64,000 nucleotides of DNA from Streptomyces triticagri (lineage in GTDB: Bacteria > Actinomycetota > Actinomycetes > Streptomycetales > Streptomycetaceae). The notes under the pieces were generated by a model. The model saw nothing but the letters and a program-made list of their open reading frames with translations, was not told the DNA's origin and did no database searches. This document shows, one piece after another, positions 16,792-25,754 of the stretch. The translations under genes were made by a program, and so were the position numbers. Positions within the stretch are counted from its first letter, which is position 1. Each line of letters opens with the position of its first letter. The stretch covers positions 1-64,000 of the forward strand of contig NZ_QUAK01000075.1 in assembly GCF_003429565.1 (NCBI RefSeq), read 5' to 3'.

Positions 16792-18429
16792 TCAGGCCGG
16801 CTTCAGGCCCGGATCGCCGGCCTCGGTCACGAAGGAGGCCGCGGTGCTGATCGGCGCTCCGGGGGTGGTCACCGCCGGGACCGTACGGAAGTCGGCCCGC
16901 GCCTGCTCGGTACCGAGCGTCACCGCCACATAGCCGCGCCGCCCGTCGTAGAACTTCAGGTGCGGGTTGGCCTTCATATAGGTCTCCCAGGTGTCGGGCC
17001 GCTCGGCGCCGTCCTTGCCGCTGGCGATGGACGTGGCGACGATCTCGGTGCCGAGGGTGCGGGAGTCCTGGTCGGCGAAGTCCTCCTTGATGTCGAAGGC
17101 GTAGCCGACGTGCACGTCTCCGGTGAGCACCATGAGGTTCTCGACGCCGGCCGAGCGGGCGCCGGCCAGGACGCGCTCGCGGGAGGCCGAGTAGCCGTCC
17201 CAGGCGTCCATGCTGACCTTCGCCTCGGCGTTCAGGTCGAGCCGCCGCTCGGAGAGCACGACCTGCTGGGGCACCACGTTCCACAGTGCGCGGGAGGTGC
17301 GCCAGCCGTCGATCAGCCAGCGTTCCTGGGTGGCGCCCGTGATGGTCCGCGCCGGGTCCTGGGACTCGGGGCCCGGTACGTGCGCCGTGTCGCCGTAGGC
17401 CTGGTCGGAGCGGTACTGCCGAGTGTCGAGCACGTCGAACTGGGCGAGCCGGCCGAACCGGAGCCGCCGGTAGAGCTGCATGTCGGGGCCTTGGGGCCGC
17501 TGCGGGAGGCGCAGCGGCTGGTTCTCCCAGTACGCGCGGTAGGCGGCGGCCCGGCGCAGCAGGAACTCCTCGGGCGGTACGTCGTTCTCGGGGATGTCGT
17601 CGGCGTAGTTGTTCTCGGTCTCGTGGTCGTCCCAGGTGACGACGAAGGGGTGGGCGGCGTGCGCGGCCCGCAGATCCGGGTCGCTCTTGTAGAGGCCGTA
17701 GCGCATCCGGTAGTCGTCGAGCGTCATGGTCTCGCGGTCGAAGTGCGCGGGCAGCGTGCGGTCGGTGTACTGGCGGGCGCCGCCGACCGCGTCCACGGCG
17801 TACTCGTAGAGGTAGTCGCCGAGGTGGAAGACGACGTCGAGGTCCTCGTCGGCGAGGTGCTTGTACGCGGTGAAGTACCCGTCGTGGTACGCCTGGCAGG
17901 AGACCGCCGCGAGACGCAGCTCGCCGGGGCGGGCGCCGGTGGCGGGCGCGGTGCGGGTGCGGCCCACCGGGCTGACCCAACTGCCGGTGCGGAAGCGGTA
18001 GTGGTACACCCGGTCCGGGTCGAGGCCCCGCGCGTCGACGTGCACGGAGTGGCCGAACTCGGGGTGTGCGGTGGCGCGTCCGCGCCGTACGATCCGCCGG
18101 AAGCGCTCGTCGCGGGCGACCTCCCACTCCACGGTGACGCGGGCGGCGGGCAGTCCGCCGTCCGGCTCGAAGGGCTTCGGTGCGAGCCTGGTCCACAGGA
18201 GCGCGGAGTCCGGCGCGGGGTCGCCGGATGCGACACCGAGGGTGAACGGGTCGTCGGCGATGCGGCCGGCGTCGAGCTCGGCCGCCTGCGCGGTGCCCGG
18301 AAGGTTGGTGGCGAAGGCGAGCGCTGCGGCCGCGCCGGTGACGGTGAGGAATCGGCGGCGACCCAAGTGTCGTGCGGCCGCGCGCAGTTCTTCGTCGCTG
18401 TGCCGGGTGCCCGGTGCTGCGGTGGTCAT
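16792..18429 (-). CDS. phoD: Alkaline phosphatase D (PhoD) family, Tat-exported
   Basis: 545 residues from ATG 18429. Twin-arginine signal RRRFLTV at 24-30, cleaved near AQAA. The N-terminal PhoD domain (about 60-160, '[21 protein letters not shown]') precedes the metallophosphatase core: '[13 protein letters not shown]', '[27 protein letters not shown]', '[22 protein letters not shown]'. These carry the Ca/Fe ligands of PhoD. A secreted phosphodiesterase/phosphatase that scavenges phosphate from organic esters or teichoic acid. No convincing pair of PHO-box repeats is seen in the 130 bp upstream, so PhoP control is unproven. Confidence 0.92.
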   Translation of the reverse strand: MTTAAPGTRHSDEELRAAARHLGRRRFLTVTGAAAALAFATNLPGTAQAAELDAGRIADDPFTLGVASGDPAPDSALLWTRLAPKPFEPDGGLPAARVTVEWEVARDERFRRIVRRGRATAHPEFGHSVHVDARGLDPDRVYHYRFRTGSWVSPVGRTRTAPATGARPGELRLAAVSCQAYHDGYFTAYKHLADEDLDVVFHLGDYLYEYAVDAVGGARQYTDRTLPAHFDRETMTLDDYRMRYGLYKSDPDLRAAHAAHPFVVTWDDHETENNYADDIPENDVPPEEFLLRRAAAYRAYWENQPLRLPQRPQGPDMQLYRRLRFGRLAQFDVLDTRQYRSDQAYGDTAHVPGPESQDPARTITGATQERWLIDGWRTSRALWNVVPQQVVLSERRLDLNAEAKVSMDAWDGYSASRERVLAGARSAGVENLMVLTGDVHVGYAFDIKEDFADQDSRTLGTEIVATSIASGKDGAERPDTWETYMKANPHLKFYDGRRGYVAVTLGTEQARADFRTVPAVTTPGAPISTAASFVTEAGDPGLKPA

Positions 18430-18562
18430 CTGCCCCTCCCCTGACGGCTGTTGTCAGCTGCATTGCAGTGGCGGGGAAAGGCGCGAGCCTGACGCGTACA
18501 CAACACCCGGATGGCGGACAGATGATCGCTGTGTGCCCGGCCGTCCCGTACGCTGCCGGGCC

Positions 18563-19330
18563 ATGAACGACGTACGTACACCAGTAGCCGTGGTCACCGG
18601 AGCGGGCTCCGGGATCGGCCGGGCCGTCGCCGTCGAACTGCTCGGACACGGCTGGTCGGTGGCGCTCGCGGGACGCCGGGCGGAGCGCCTGGAGGAGACG
18701 GTGCGGGCCGCGGACCGGGACGCGGCGGACAGATCACTGGCCGCGCCCACCGATGTGACCGACCCCGACTCCGTGCAGGCGCTGTTCGCGGCCGCGCGGG
18801 AGCGGTTCGGGCGGATCGACCTGCTGTTCAACAACGCGGGGACGTTCGGCCCCGGCGGCGTGCCCTTCGACGAGCTCCCGTACGACGCCTGGCGGCATGT
18901 CGTGGACACCAACCTGAACGGCGCGTTCCTGTGCGCCCAGGCGGCCTTCCGGCAGTTCAGGCAGCAGTCGCCGCCGGGCGGGCGGATCATCAACAACGGT
19001 TCGATCTCCGCACACGCGCCCCGCCCGAACTCCGCGCCCTACACGGCCACCAAGCACGCCATGACGGGCCTCACCAAGTCCCTCTCGCTGGACGGCCGCC
19101 CGTACCGCATCGCCTGCAGCCAGATCGACATCGGCAACGCCGCGACCGCCATGACCGAGCGGATGCAGACCGGCATCCTGCAGGCGAACGGCGAGACCGC
19201 CGTGGAACCGACGATGGACGTCGCCGATGTCGCGCGCACCGTGCGGCACATGGCGGACCTGCCGCTCGAGGCCAACGTCCAGTTCGCCACCGTCCTCGCC
19301 ACGAACATGCCGTTCATCGGTCGGGGCTGA
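18563..19330 (+). CDS. Short-chain dehydrogenase/reductase
   Basis: 255 residues from ATG 18563. Classical SDR: cofactor motif TGAGSGIG at 12-19, 'NNAG' near 90, catalytic Ser in 'NNGSISAH' and YxxxK in '[12 protein letters not shown]' near 156. '[12 protein letters not shown]' after beta-2 points to NADP(H). The C-terminus '[14 protein letters not shown]' is characteristic of a Streptomyces/proteobacterial subgroup annotated only as SDR oxidoreductase. Divergent from phoD; substrate unknown. Confidence 0.88.
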   Translation: MNDVRTPVAVVTGAGSGIGRAVAVELLGHGWSVALAGRRAERLEETVRAADRDAADRSLAAPTDVTDPDSVQALFAAARERFGRIDLLFNNAGTFGPGGVPFDELPYDAWRHVVDTNLNGAFLCAQAAFRQFRQQSPPGGRIINNGSISAHAPRPNSAPYTATKHAMTGLTKSLSLDGRPYRIACSQIDIGNAATAMTERMQTGILQANGETAVEPTMDVADVARTVRHMADLPLEANVQFATVLATNMPFIGRG

Positions 19331-19333
19331 AGC

Positions 19334-19360
19334 GAGCGGCCCGGGGGCGGGCCGTGGCTC
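19334..19360 (+). terminator. Hairpin after the SDR gene
   Basis: GAGCGGCCCG and CGGGCCGTGGCTC pair around a short G-rich loop with a 2-nt bulge, 3 bp after the stop codon. No U-tract. Confidence 0.5.
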
Positions 19361-19463
19361 GAAGGCGCTGCCGCGTGCGGAGCTCCGGACCCGCCCCGGG
19401 CCGGCGTTCGACCGGACCCGGCCGAACGGGAATCGTTCGGGCCTCCGGGCGGTTCTCGGCAGC

Positions 19464-20387
19464 ATGAATGCCTCCTCCGCCGGCCACGCGGCCGCTCAGC
19501 AGCCCGCCCCCTCCCCTGCGCCCGCCGACGCGGAGGTGCTGCGCTACACCGCCTTCAGCTCCGATCCGGCCGGGGGCAACGGCGCGGGCGTGGTGCTCGA
19601 CGCCGCCCGGCTCGACGACGGCCGGATGCTCGCCATCGCGGCCGAACTCGGTTACAGCGAGAGCGCGTTCCTCACCCCGCCGCCCGCGGAGCTCGGGGGC
19701 GAGCCCGGCCGCTCGTACACCCTGCGGTTCTTCAGCCCCAAGGCGGAGGTCTCCTTCTGCGGGCACGCCACGGTCGCCACGGCCGTCGCCCTGGCCGAGC
19801 ACGGATCCGGGCCCGGCGACTTCCTGTTCGCCACCCAGGCCGGGCCCGTCCCGGTCACCGTCGCCGAGGTGGACGGGGAGCTGCGCGCCACCCTGACCAG
19901 CGTGGAGCCCTCGGTGCGGGACGTCGCGCCCGACGACCTCGCCGAGGCACTGGCGGCGCTCGACTGGGCCCCGGACGATCTCGACCCGGCCCTCGAACCG
20001 CGGATCGCCTACGCCGGCGCCTCCCACTTGGTGCTGGCCGCCGCCACCCGGCAGCGGCTGGCTGATCTGGACTACGACTTCGCCCGCCTCGAAGCCCTGA
20101 TGCAGCGGCTCGGCCTCACCACCCTGCAGCTCGTCTGGCGCGCCTCGCAGTCCGTCTTCCACGTACGCGACCCGTTCCCGATCGGCGGCGTCGTCGAGGA
20201 CCCCGCGACGGGCGCGGCCGCGGCCGCCTTCGGCGCGTATCTGCGCGAACTCGGGCACACCGCCGAGGAGTCGGAGCTGACCCTCCACCAGGGCGAGGAC
20301 CTCGGCCGTCCCGGCCGCCTCACCGTCACCCTGCGGGCGGGCGACCCCCGGGTGCGGGTGAGCGGGGCGGCCACCGCGCTCGACTGA
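19464..20387 (+). CDS. PhzF-family isomerase/epimerase
   Basis: 307 residues from ATG 19464 (no strong ribosome site, start by N-terminal fit). After an Ala/Pro-rich N-terminus of about 22 residues the PhzF fold appears: 'YTAFSSDPAGGNGAGVVLD', catalytic Glu in 'ELGYSESAFL' (about E66), 'EVSFCGHATVATAVAL' near 94-109, and 'VEDPATGAAAAAFGAYL' near 248. Relatives include PhzF (trans-2,3-dihydro-3-hydroxyanthranilate isomerase) and diaminopimelate-epimerase-like enzymes. No phenazine genes lie nearby, so the substrate is unknown. Confidence 0.88.
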   Translation: MNASSAGHAAAQQPAPSPAPADAEVLRYTAFSSDPAGGNGAGVVLDAARLDDGRMLAIAAELGYSESAFLTPPPAELGGEPGRSYTLRFFSPKAEVSFCGHATVATAVALAEHGSGPGDFLFATQAGPVPVTVAEVDGELRATLTSVEPSVRDVAPDDLAEALAALDWAPDDLDPALEPRIAYAGASHLVLAAATRQRLADLDYDFARLEALMQRLGLTTLQLVWRASQSVFHVRDPFPIGGVVEDPATGAAAAAFGAYLRELGHTAEESELTLHQGEDLGRPGRLTVTLRAGDPRVRVSGAATALD

Positions 20388-20394
20388 CACGGGA

Positions 20395-20418
20395 GGCGGC
20401 CGGGCGGGACGGGCCGCC
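20395..20418 (+). terminator. Hairpin after the PhzF gene
   Basis: GGCGGCC and GGCCGCC form a 7-bp stem with a 10-nt loop, beginning 7 bp after the stop codon. Confidence 0.5.
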
Positions 20419-20478
20419 GTTACCGCAAGCGGAGCAGCGGGCGTGGCGGGGGTGGGCCCGGTGGCCGAGGATCCTGGC

Positions 20479-21459
20479 ATGCCCTTGCGTCCCGGCCGCG
20501 GCTCACCCGTCCCCGTCAATCGCGCCGCCTGGTCGCGCGGGGCCGTGGGGCTTCTGCTGCTGCTCGCGGTGTGCGCCGGCGGGATCGTGCTGTATCTGAA
20601 CGAGCGCGACACCCGGCAGCAGCCGGTCACGGTGGGCGCGGGCTCCGGCGTACGCGACCGGGTCGAGCTCTCCGCCGACGTACAGCGCACCGACCCGGAC
20701 TCACGGACGGTCACCCTGGACCTGACGCTGGCCGCCCGCGGCCGGTACGGCGACTCCAACGGCGTCCCCGCCAAGGACATCACCGTGGCCACCGACTCCC
20801 CCGACCACGAAGAGCTCGTCATCCGCGCCGACACGGCCGCCTGGCGCAAGAGCATCACGCTGCCGCTGAGCGAGGGCACGGCCTCGGACTACCCGTTCGA
20901 CCGCTACCGCACGGACCTGGCGGTCGCGGCCATGGTCGGCCGCGAACAGGTGCCGGTGACCCTGCACCTGCGCGACCTCGACCCGGCCTTCGCCGTCGAC
21001 CCCGACGAGACGACGTACACCCAGCAGGTCGCCGCGGTGGAGAGCTCGGTGCGGCGCTCGCGCAGCACCTTCATCCTCGCCTGGTTCATGATCGTGGCGA
21101 TGTGGGCGGTGGCGCTGGCCGTGGTGGTCGCCTGCTGGCTGGTGGTACGGCAGCGGCGCGGTCTGGTCTGGGGCGCGCTCGGCTGGATGGCGGCGAGCCT
21201 GTTCGCCCTGGTCGGCCTGCGCAACGCGGCCCCGGGCAGCCCGCCCAACGGCTGCATCCTGGACTACGCGGCCTTCTACTGGGCGGAGGCCCTGATCGCC
21301 CTCAGCCTGACCCGCCTCGTCCTGCACGGGGTGCTCGTCGAGCACCATGTGGGTGGGCCGGTGCCCGAGGCCCCACAGGGCCCTACGTCTTCCCCTGCCC
21401 CACGCCGGCCTCGCCGAGTCCCCCGTGGAATGCGTCCACGTCGCCCTCCGGGTGCTTGA
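20479..21459 (+). CDS. DUF4436-family membrane protein
   Basis: 326 residues from ATG 20479 (GAGGA 8 nt upstream; a GTG at 20443 would add 12 residues). TM1 near 20-42, then an extracytoplasmic beta-rich domain ('VELSADVQRTDPDSRTVTLDL', 'ASDYPFDRYRTDLAV'), and three TM helices near 200-225, 235-250 and 270-290. The domain order and the 'YPFD.Y' motif fit DUF4436, known from mycobacteria and streptomycetes, function unknown. The C-terminal 35 residues are Pro/Arg-rich and unconserved in appearance. Confidence 0.82.
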   Translation: MPLRPGRGSPVPVNRAAWSRGAVGLLLLLAVCAGGIVLYLNERDTRQQPVTVGAGSGVRDRVELSADVQRTDPDSRTVTLDLTLAARGRYGDSNGVPAKDITVATDSPDHEELVIRADTAAWRKSITLPLSEGTASDYPFDRYRTDLAVAAMVGREQVPVTLHLRDLDPAFAVDPDETTYTQQVAAVESSVRRSRSTFILAWFMIVAMWAVALAVVVACWLVVRQRRGLVWGALGWMAASLFALVGLRNAAPGSPPNGCILDYAAFYWAEALIALSLTRLVLHGVLVEHHVGGPVPEAPQGPTSSPAPRRPRRVPRGMRPRRPPGA

Positions 21460-21476
21460 GCCCGTCCAGGCATTCT

Positions 21477-21640
21477 TCAGCCCGCGAGGGCACTCTTCAG
21501 CCCGTCCGGCGTTTGAGGACATCTTTTGACGCGCGCGTCAGCAGGCCCGCGGCCAAGAGATGTCCTCAAACGCCGGACGGGCTGGAATAGCCAGCAGGGC
21601 TGCGGCCCAAAAGACGTCCTCAAACGCCGGACGGGCTTGT
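21477..21640. repeat. Cluster of Streptomyces dispersed repeats (one copy plus two inverted copies)
   Basis: The unit cctcaaacgccggacgggct occurs as its complement at about 21498-21521 and directly at about 21563-21583 and 21617-21636. Each copy continues into an AT-richer 'gatgtcctc'/'gacgtcctc' edge. A partial 'TTCAGCCCG' is repeated at about 21478 and 21496. The opposed copies can form a long hairpin between the DUF4436 gene and the convergent response regulator, acting at least as a bidirectional terminator. The unit is abundant between genes in streptomycetes. Confidence 0.8.
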
Positions 21641-21660
21641 CACATAGGCGAGCGTCGCGC

Positions 21661-22305
21661 TCAGCGGAGGTACGCAAGAACCGCCAACACCCGCCGATTG
21701 TCGTCGTCGGACGGCGACAACCCCAGCTTCGCGAACAAGTTCGACGTGTGCTTGATCACCGCCCGCTCCGTGACCACCAGCCGCTGCGCGATCGCCGCAT
21801 TCGACCGCCCCTCGGCCATCAGCGCCAGCACTTCCCTCTCCCGCGGCGTGAGCCTCCCCATCGCCCCGTGCTGATGCACATCCTTCGCGAACAGCCGCGC
21901 GACGACATCGGGATCCATCGCCGTCCCGCCCCCGGCGACTCTCCGCACCGCGTCCACGAACTGATCGGGATCGAACACCCGGTCCTTGAGCAGATACCCG
22001 ATCCCGCCACTCCCGTCGGCCAGCAACTCCCGCGCGTAGAGCTGCTCGACGTACTGCGAAAGCACCAGCACCGGCAACCCCGGCACCTGGCGCCGCGCCT
22101 CCAGGGCGGCCTGCAGCCCCTCGTCGGTGAAGGTCGGCGGCAGCCGTACGTCGACCACCGCGACGTCCGGACGGTGCTCGACGAGGGCCTGCAGCAGCGA
22201 GGGGCCGTTGTCCACCGCCGCGACCACCTCGAAGTCGTACGACTCCAGGAGCCGCACCAGGCCGTCCCGCAGCAGGAACAGGTCTTCGGCTAGGACAACT
22301 CGCAC
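21661..22305 (-). CDS. LuxR-family two-component response regulator
   Basis: 214 residues from GTG 22305, with GGAGGTGCC directly upstream. Receiver domain 1-125: acidic 'LAEDLFLLRDGL', phospho-acceptor in 'DVAVVDVRLPPTFTDEG' (about D53), 'VLVLSQYVEQLYA' and Lys in 'GYLLKDRVFD'. NarL-type HTH at about 145-205: 'LTPREREVLALMAEGRSNAAIAQRL'. Overlaps the kinase stop by 16 nt, so the pair is translationally coupled. Belongs to the desensitised LuxR subgroup with 'EGLQAALEARRQVPGLPVL'; target genes unknown. Confidence 0.92.
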   Translation of the reverse strand: MRVVLAEDLFLLRDGLVRLLESYDFEVVAAVDNGPSLLQALVEHRPDVAVVDVRLPPTFTDEGLQAALEARRQVPGLPVLVLSQYVEQLYARELLADGSGGIGYLLKDRVFDPDQFVDAVRRVAGGGTAMDPDVVARLFAKDVHQHGAMGRLTPREREVLALMAEGRSNAAIAQRLVVTERAVIKHTSNLFAKLGLSPSDDDNRRVLAVLAYLR

Positions 22306-23618
22306 GGCACCTCCATCGTCACGATGGTCGGCCCGCCGTCCGGACTGTCGACGGAGAGCAGACCGTCGAACCCGGCCAGCCGGCGCTGGACACCCCGGAT
22401 CCCGCTGCCGCGACTCGCGTCCGCGCCACCCCGCCCGTCGTCGGTGACCCGGCCGCGCAACGCGCCCTCCGCATACCAGAGATCGACGATCACGGTGTCC
22501 GGGGCAGCGTGCTTGGCGGCATTGGTGAGGGTCTCCGACACGGCGAAGTAGACCGCGGACTCGACCGGCGCCTCGGGCCGGCCCGGCAGTTCGGCGTTGA
22601 CCGTGACCTCGAGCGGGCTGTCGAGGGCGAGGGCGCGGACCGCGTCCGCCAGACCGCGGTCGGCGAGCACCGGCGGGTGGATGCCGCGGATCAGGTCGCG
22701 CAGCTCGGTCAGCGCGGTGGCCGAGGCCTTGCGGGTGTCGGCCAGGATCGCGCCGACGGCCTCCGGGTCCTTCTTGAGGAGCTGCTCGGCGACGCCGAGG
22801 TTCATGCCCAGCGCGACGAGCCGCGCCTGGGCGCCGTCGTGCAGATCGCGCTCGATGCGGCGCAGTTCGGCGGCCGAGCTGTGCACCGCCTCGCTGCGGG
22901 TCTCGGTGAGGTGCTGCATCCGCTGTGCCGTCCGGGTGGGGGCGAGCAGCTTGCGGGCGAGCGCGGCGTGGGCGCGCAGCGTCCAGGGTCCGACCGCGAG
23001 GCCCGCGAGCAGCCCGAGCAGGCCGACGCCGGCGGCGAGCCAGGCGGTGGTGAGGTCGGTGACGCGGACGAACAGGTACCAGTTCGCACCGCCGTTCGCG
23101 TCGATGACGGGCCGGTACATCGCCGGCATCAGCATTCCGCCGAGCCCGCCGAGCACCAGCGAGAGCGGCAGCAGCGCGAGGACCGCCCCGACCACCGGAT
23201 TCACCAGGGCCCAGCCGAGGTCGCGCCAGGTCGCGGGGTCGGTGAGCACCCAATGGGTGCGCTGCCACCGGCCCTTGAGGCCCGGTTCGTGGTCGGGGGC
23301 CGGCAGGTACGGCTCGGGGATCCGGGTCCCGGACCATCTGCCGGCCGTACGGCGCGAGACGTTCACCGTGGCGCGCAGAGCCACGGCGAGCAGCGGGACG
23401 AGCAGCAGGCCGAGGCCGACGCCGAGCAGTGCCACCCCGGTGAGGAACAAGGTGCACAGGACGAGCTCCGCAAGGGCGACGGCCACCACGGGCAGACCGG
23501 CGACCACGGAGCGCAGGCGGTTGCCCAATGCGGTGCGCGTGCTGATGCCTGTGCCCATGTCCGTGCCCGGGTCCGCGCCCGGCCCTGTGCCGGGGTCCGT
23601 GCCTGTACCGAGATTCAT
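22290..23618 (-). CDS. Two-component sensor histidine kinase (NarL/DesK type)
   Basis: 442 residues from ATG 23618 (GAGGGG 10 nt upstream; the frame is open to 23756). The N-terminus is an unusual run of GT/DPG repeats (about 2-25). Four to five TM helices follow within a sensor domain of the PspC-like 'DUF1206/sensor_HK' kind. HisKA_3 has the phospho-His in 'ELRRIERDLHDGAQARLVALG' near 255, and the ATPase domain reads 'ETLTNAAKHAAPDTVIVDL' then 'DDGRGGADASRGSGIRGVQRRLAG'. Pairs with the downstream response regulator; the signal is unknown, probably membrane state. Confidence 0.9.
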   Translation of the reverse strand: MNLGTGTDPGTGPGADPGTDMGTGISTRTALGNRLRSVVAGLPVVAVALAELVLCTLFLTGVALLGVGLGLLLVPLLAVALRATVNVSRRTAGRWSGTRIPEPYLPAPDHEPGLKGRWQRTHWVLTDPATWRDLGWALVNPVVGAVLALLPLSLVLGGLGGMLMPAMYRPVIDANGGANWYLFVRVTDLTTAWLAAGVGLLGLLAGLAVGPWTLRAHAALARKLLAPTRTAQRMQHLTETRSEAVHSSAAELRRIERDLHDGAQARLVALGMNLGVAEQLLKKDPEAVGAILADTRKASATALTELRDLIRGIHPPVLADRGLADAVRALALDSPLEVTVNAELPGRPEAPVESAVYFAVSETLTNAAKHAAPDTVIVDLWYAEGALRGRVTDDGRGGADASRGSGIRGVQRRLAGFDGLLSVDSPDGGPTIVTMEVPCELS

Positions 23619-23791
23619 CGTCCCATTCCCCTCGTCGGACGGCGTCCCGCAGCCGTCGGGGCATGAGTCTGCCTGGTCACGCCGCATCGGGCACGGCACC
23701 TCTGTGCCCTCTGCGGGGGTGTAGCCAGGTCCCCCATGGACACCACCAAGGGCCATTCTGCGCGGTGCCCGCCCGGCCTTGACTCGTATCC

Positions 23792-25732
23792 ATGACGAAT
23801 CGACAGCGACTCACCGCCGCGCTGCAGGCGCTCCTCCTCGCGCTGCTCGCCGCCATCGGCACGGTAGGTACGGCAGGCACCGCCGGGGCGGCGGAACGGG
23901 AGAAGCAAGCGGAAGCAGCACGCGCGGCCGGTTCCCTGCCCGCCGCGCTCGACCGGCTCGTACGGCGCCAGCTCGCCGACTACCGGATCCCGGGCGCCTC
24001 CGTGGTGGTGGTCGAGGACGGCAAGCAGGTGTACGCCAAGGGCTACGGACTCGCGGACGCGGATGCGGGCACCAAGGTGGACCCGGAACGCACCGGCTTC
24101 TTCCTGGCGTCCGACGCCAAGGTGTTCACGGCCGTCGCCGTGCTGCAGCAGGTGGAGAAGGGCCGGCTCGACCTCTCCTCCGACGTCAACCGCTATCTGA
24201 AGGACTTCCAGATCAGAGACAGTCATCCGGGCCACCCCGTGACCGTACGCGATCTCCTGACGCACACGGCCGGCTTCGACAACACCGTCGTCGGTCTCTC
24301 CACCGCGCACCCGGAGACCGGGACTTCGCTGGGCGAGAGCCTCGCCGAGAACCAGCCTCGCCGGGTGCGCCCGCCCGGCGAGACCGCCAGCTACGACAAC
24401 TACGGTGTGGCGCTCGCCGGCCATCTCGTCGAGACCGTCTCGGGGATCCCGTTCGCCGATTACGTGGACCGCGCGATCCTGCGGCCGCTGGGCATGGACC
24501 GCACCAGTTTCGCCCAGCCACACCCGCGGAGGATCGAGGCGGGCCTGGCCCGCGGCCACCGTCCGGACGGCGACGGACAGGCCACCGCACGCGGCCAGTA
24601 CGGCGCCTGGTCCCCGACCGGTGCGGGCGCCGTCAGCACGGCCACCGACATGGGGCGGCTGCTGAACGCGCTGCTGTCCGACGGCGGCCGCGTACTGCGC
24701 CCCGGCTCCGACGCCGCCCTCCTGAAGCGCCAGTTCGGCAACGACAAGCGGCTGCCCGGCCTCGGCTACCTGCTCGAGGAACGCGTCCGCGGCGGGCAGC
24801 GCATGCTGGTCAAGGACGGCGACCTGCCGGGCTTCCACGGGAACCTCGCCCTGATTCCGGAGCGCAGGGCCGGGGTGTACGTGGTCTACAACGGCGACGG
24901 CGAGGACGGCCGCGCCTTCCACGCCGGACGCCAGGTCGCGGAGCTGTTCGCCGACCACCACGGTGCCCGCGCCACGGGCGGTGCCGAGCGGTCGGCGTCC
25001 ACCGCCGACGTGAACCAGTACGCCGGTGACTACCGCGCGAGCCGCACCAGTTCCTCCGACCTGTCCCGGGCGAGCGCGCTCACCGGCTCGGTGCGGGTGA
25101 CCGCCGGCGAGGACGCCACCCTGACCACCGAGGGTCCGCTGTCGAGCGACCCGGACGTCGTCGAGCAGCACTGGGTGCAGGTGCGGCCCGGACTGTTCCG
25201 GGAGAAGGGCGGCCAGGACCGGATCGCCTTCCGTGACGGCCGGTTGAGCATCGCCTCCGACCCGTCCGTGGCGTACCAGCGACTGCCCTGGTACGAGTCG
25301 CCCGTACTGCATCAGCGGGTGCTGATCGGCTGTCTCGCGGTGCTGGTCCTGACCGTGCTCGCACTGCCCGTCGCCGGCCTGGTGCGCCGCCGTGCGCAGG
25401 GCCGCCCCGCCGGGGCCCGCACCGCGAGCGTCATCGGCTGGACCACGGGGGCACTGGTCACCGCGGCGGTCGCCTGCTTCGTCCTGCTGATCTCCGACGG
25501 CAACGCCATGAACGAGACGATCATGCTGGGCGACTCCCCGCTGCTGACCCTGGTGCCGGCACTGACCACGGTCGCGCTCGCCACGACGGCCGCGATGCTG
25601 GTCTGCTCGGTGCTGGCCTGGCGCCGCCGCTGGTGGCACCTCACGGGCCGGCTGCACTACACCTGCCTCACCCTGGCCGCGCTGCTCTTCCTCGGCCTGT
25701 GTGCCTCGTACCGGCTTCTCTGGCCGGTCTGA
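23792..25732 (+). CDS. Serine hydrolase (PBP4*/FmtA-like) with C-terminal membrane domain
   Basis: 646 residues from ATG 23792. Signal peptide 1-34 (ends AGAA). Catalytic domain about 45-390 with S-x-x-K as 'FLASDAKVFTAVAVLQQ' (Ser108 region), Tyr motif 'ASYDNYGVALAGH' near 205 and 'KDGDLPGFHGN' near 343 as the third motif. An extracytoplasmic domain follows ('YAGDYRASRTSSSDLSRA'), then four TM helices from about 508 to 640. Similar proteins hydrolyse D-Ala esters or peptides at the cell surface. Divergent from the two-component system at 23618, which might respond to the same envelope state. Confidence 0.88.
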   Translation: MTNRQRLTAALQALLLALLAAIGTVGTAGTAGAAEREKQAEAARAAGSLPAALDRLVRRQLADYRIPGASVVVVEDGKQVYAKGYGLADADAGTKVDPERTGFFLASDAKVFTAVAVLQQVEKGRLDLSSDVNRYLKDFQIRDSHPGHPVTVRDLLTHTAGFDNTVVGLSTAHPETGTSLGESLAENQPRRVRPPGETASYDNYGVALAGHLVETVSGIPFADYVDRAILRPLGMDRTSFAQPHPRRIEAGLARGHRPDGDGQATARGQYGAWSPTGAGAVSTATDMGRLLNALLSDGGRVLRPGSDAALLKRQFGNDKRLPGLGYLLEERVRGGQRMLVKDGDLPGFHGNLALIPERRAGVYVVYNGDGEDGRAFHAGRQVAELFADHHGARATGGAERSASTADVNQYAGDYRASRTSSSDLSRASALTGSVRVTAGEDATLTTEGPLSSDPDVVEQHWVQVRPGLFREKGGQDRIAFRDGRLSIASDPSVAYQRLPWYESPVLHQRVLIGCLAVLVLTVLALPVAGLVRRRAQGRPAGARTASVIGWTTGALVTAAVACFVLLISDGNAMNETIMLGDSPLLTLVPALTTVALATTAAMLVCSVLAWRRRWWHLTGRLHYTCLTLAALLFLGLCASYRLLWPV

Positions 25733-25754
25733 GGTGCCGGTTAGCCTGAGGTGT

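Noticed and set aside
18430-18562. PHO box upstream of phoD
   Set aside because: No pair of GTTCACC-like direct repeats found; only a weak inverted repeat (GACGGCTGTTGTCAGC).
21661-23664. A single 667-codon minus frame covering kinase and response regulator
   Set aside because: Only the part from GTG 22305 has response-regulator features; the rest is a shadow of the kinase in another frame.
25739-25747. Iron box before the AraC gene (GGTTAGCCT)
   Set aside because: Only one half of the box matches; the other half does not, unlike the two good sites at 2946 and 26636.
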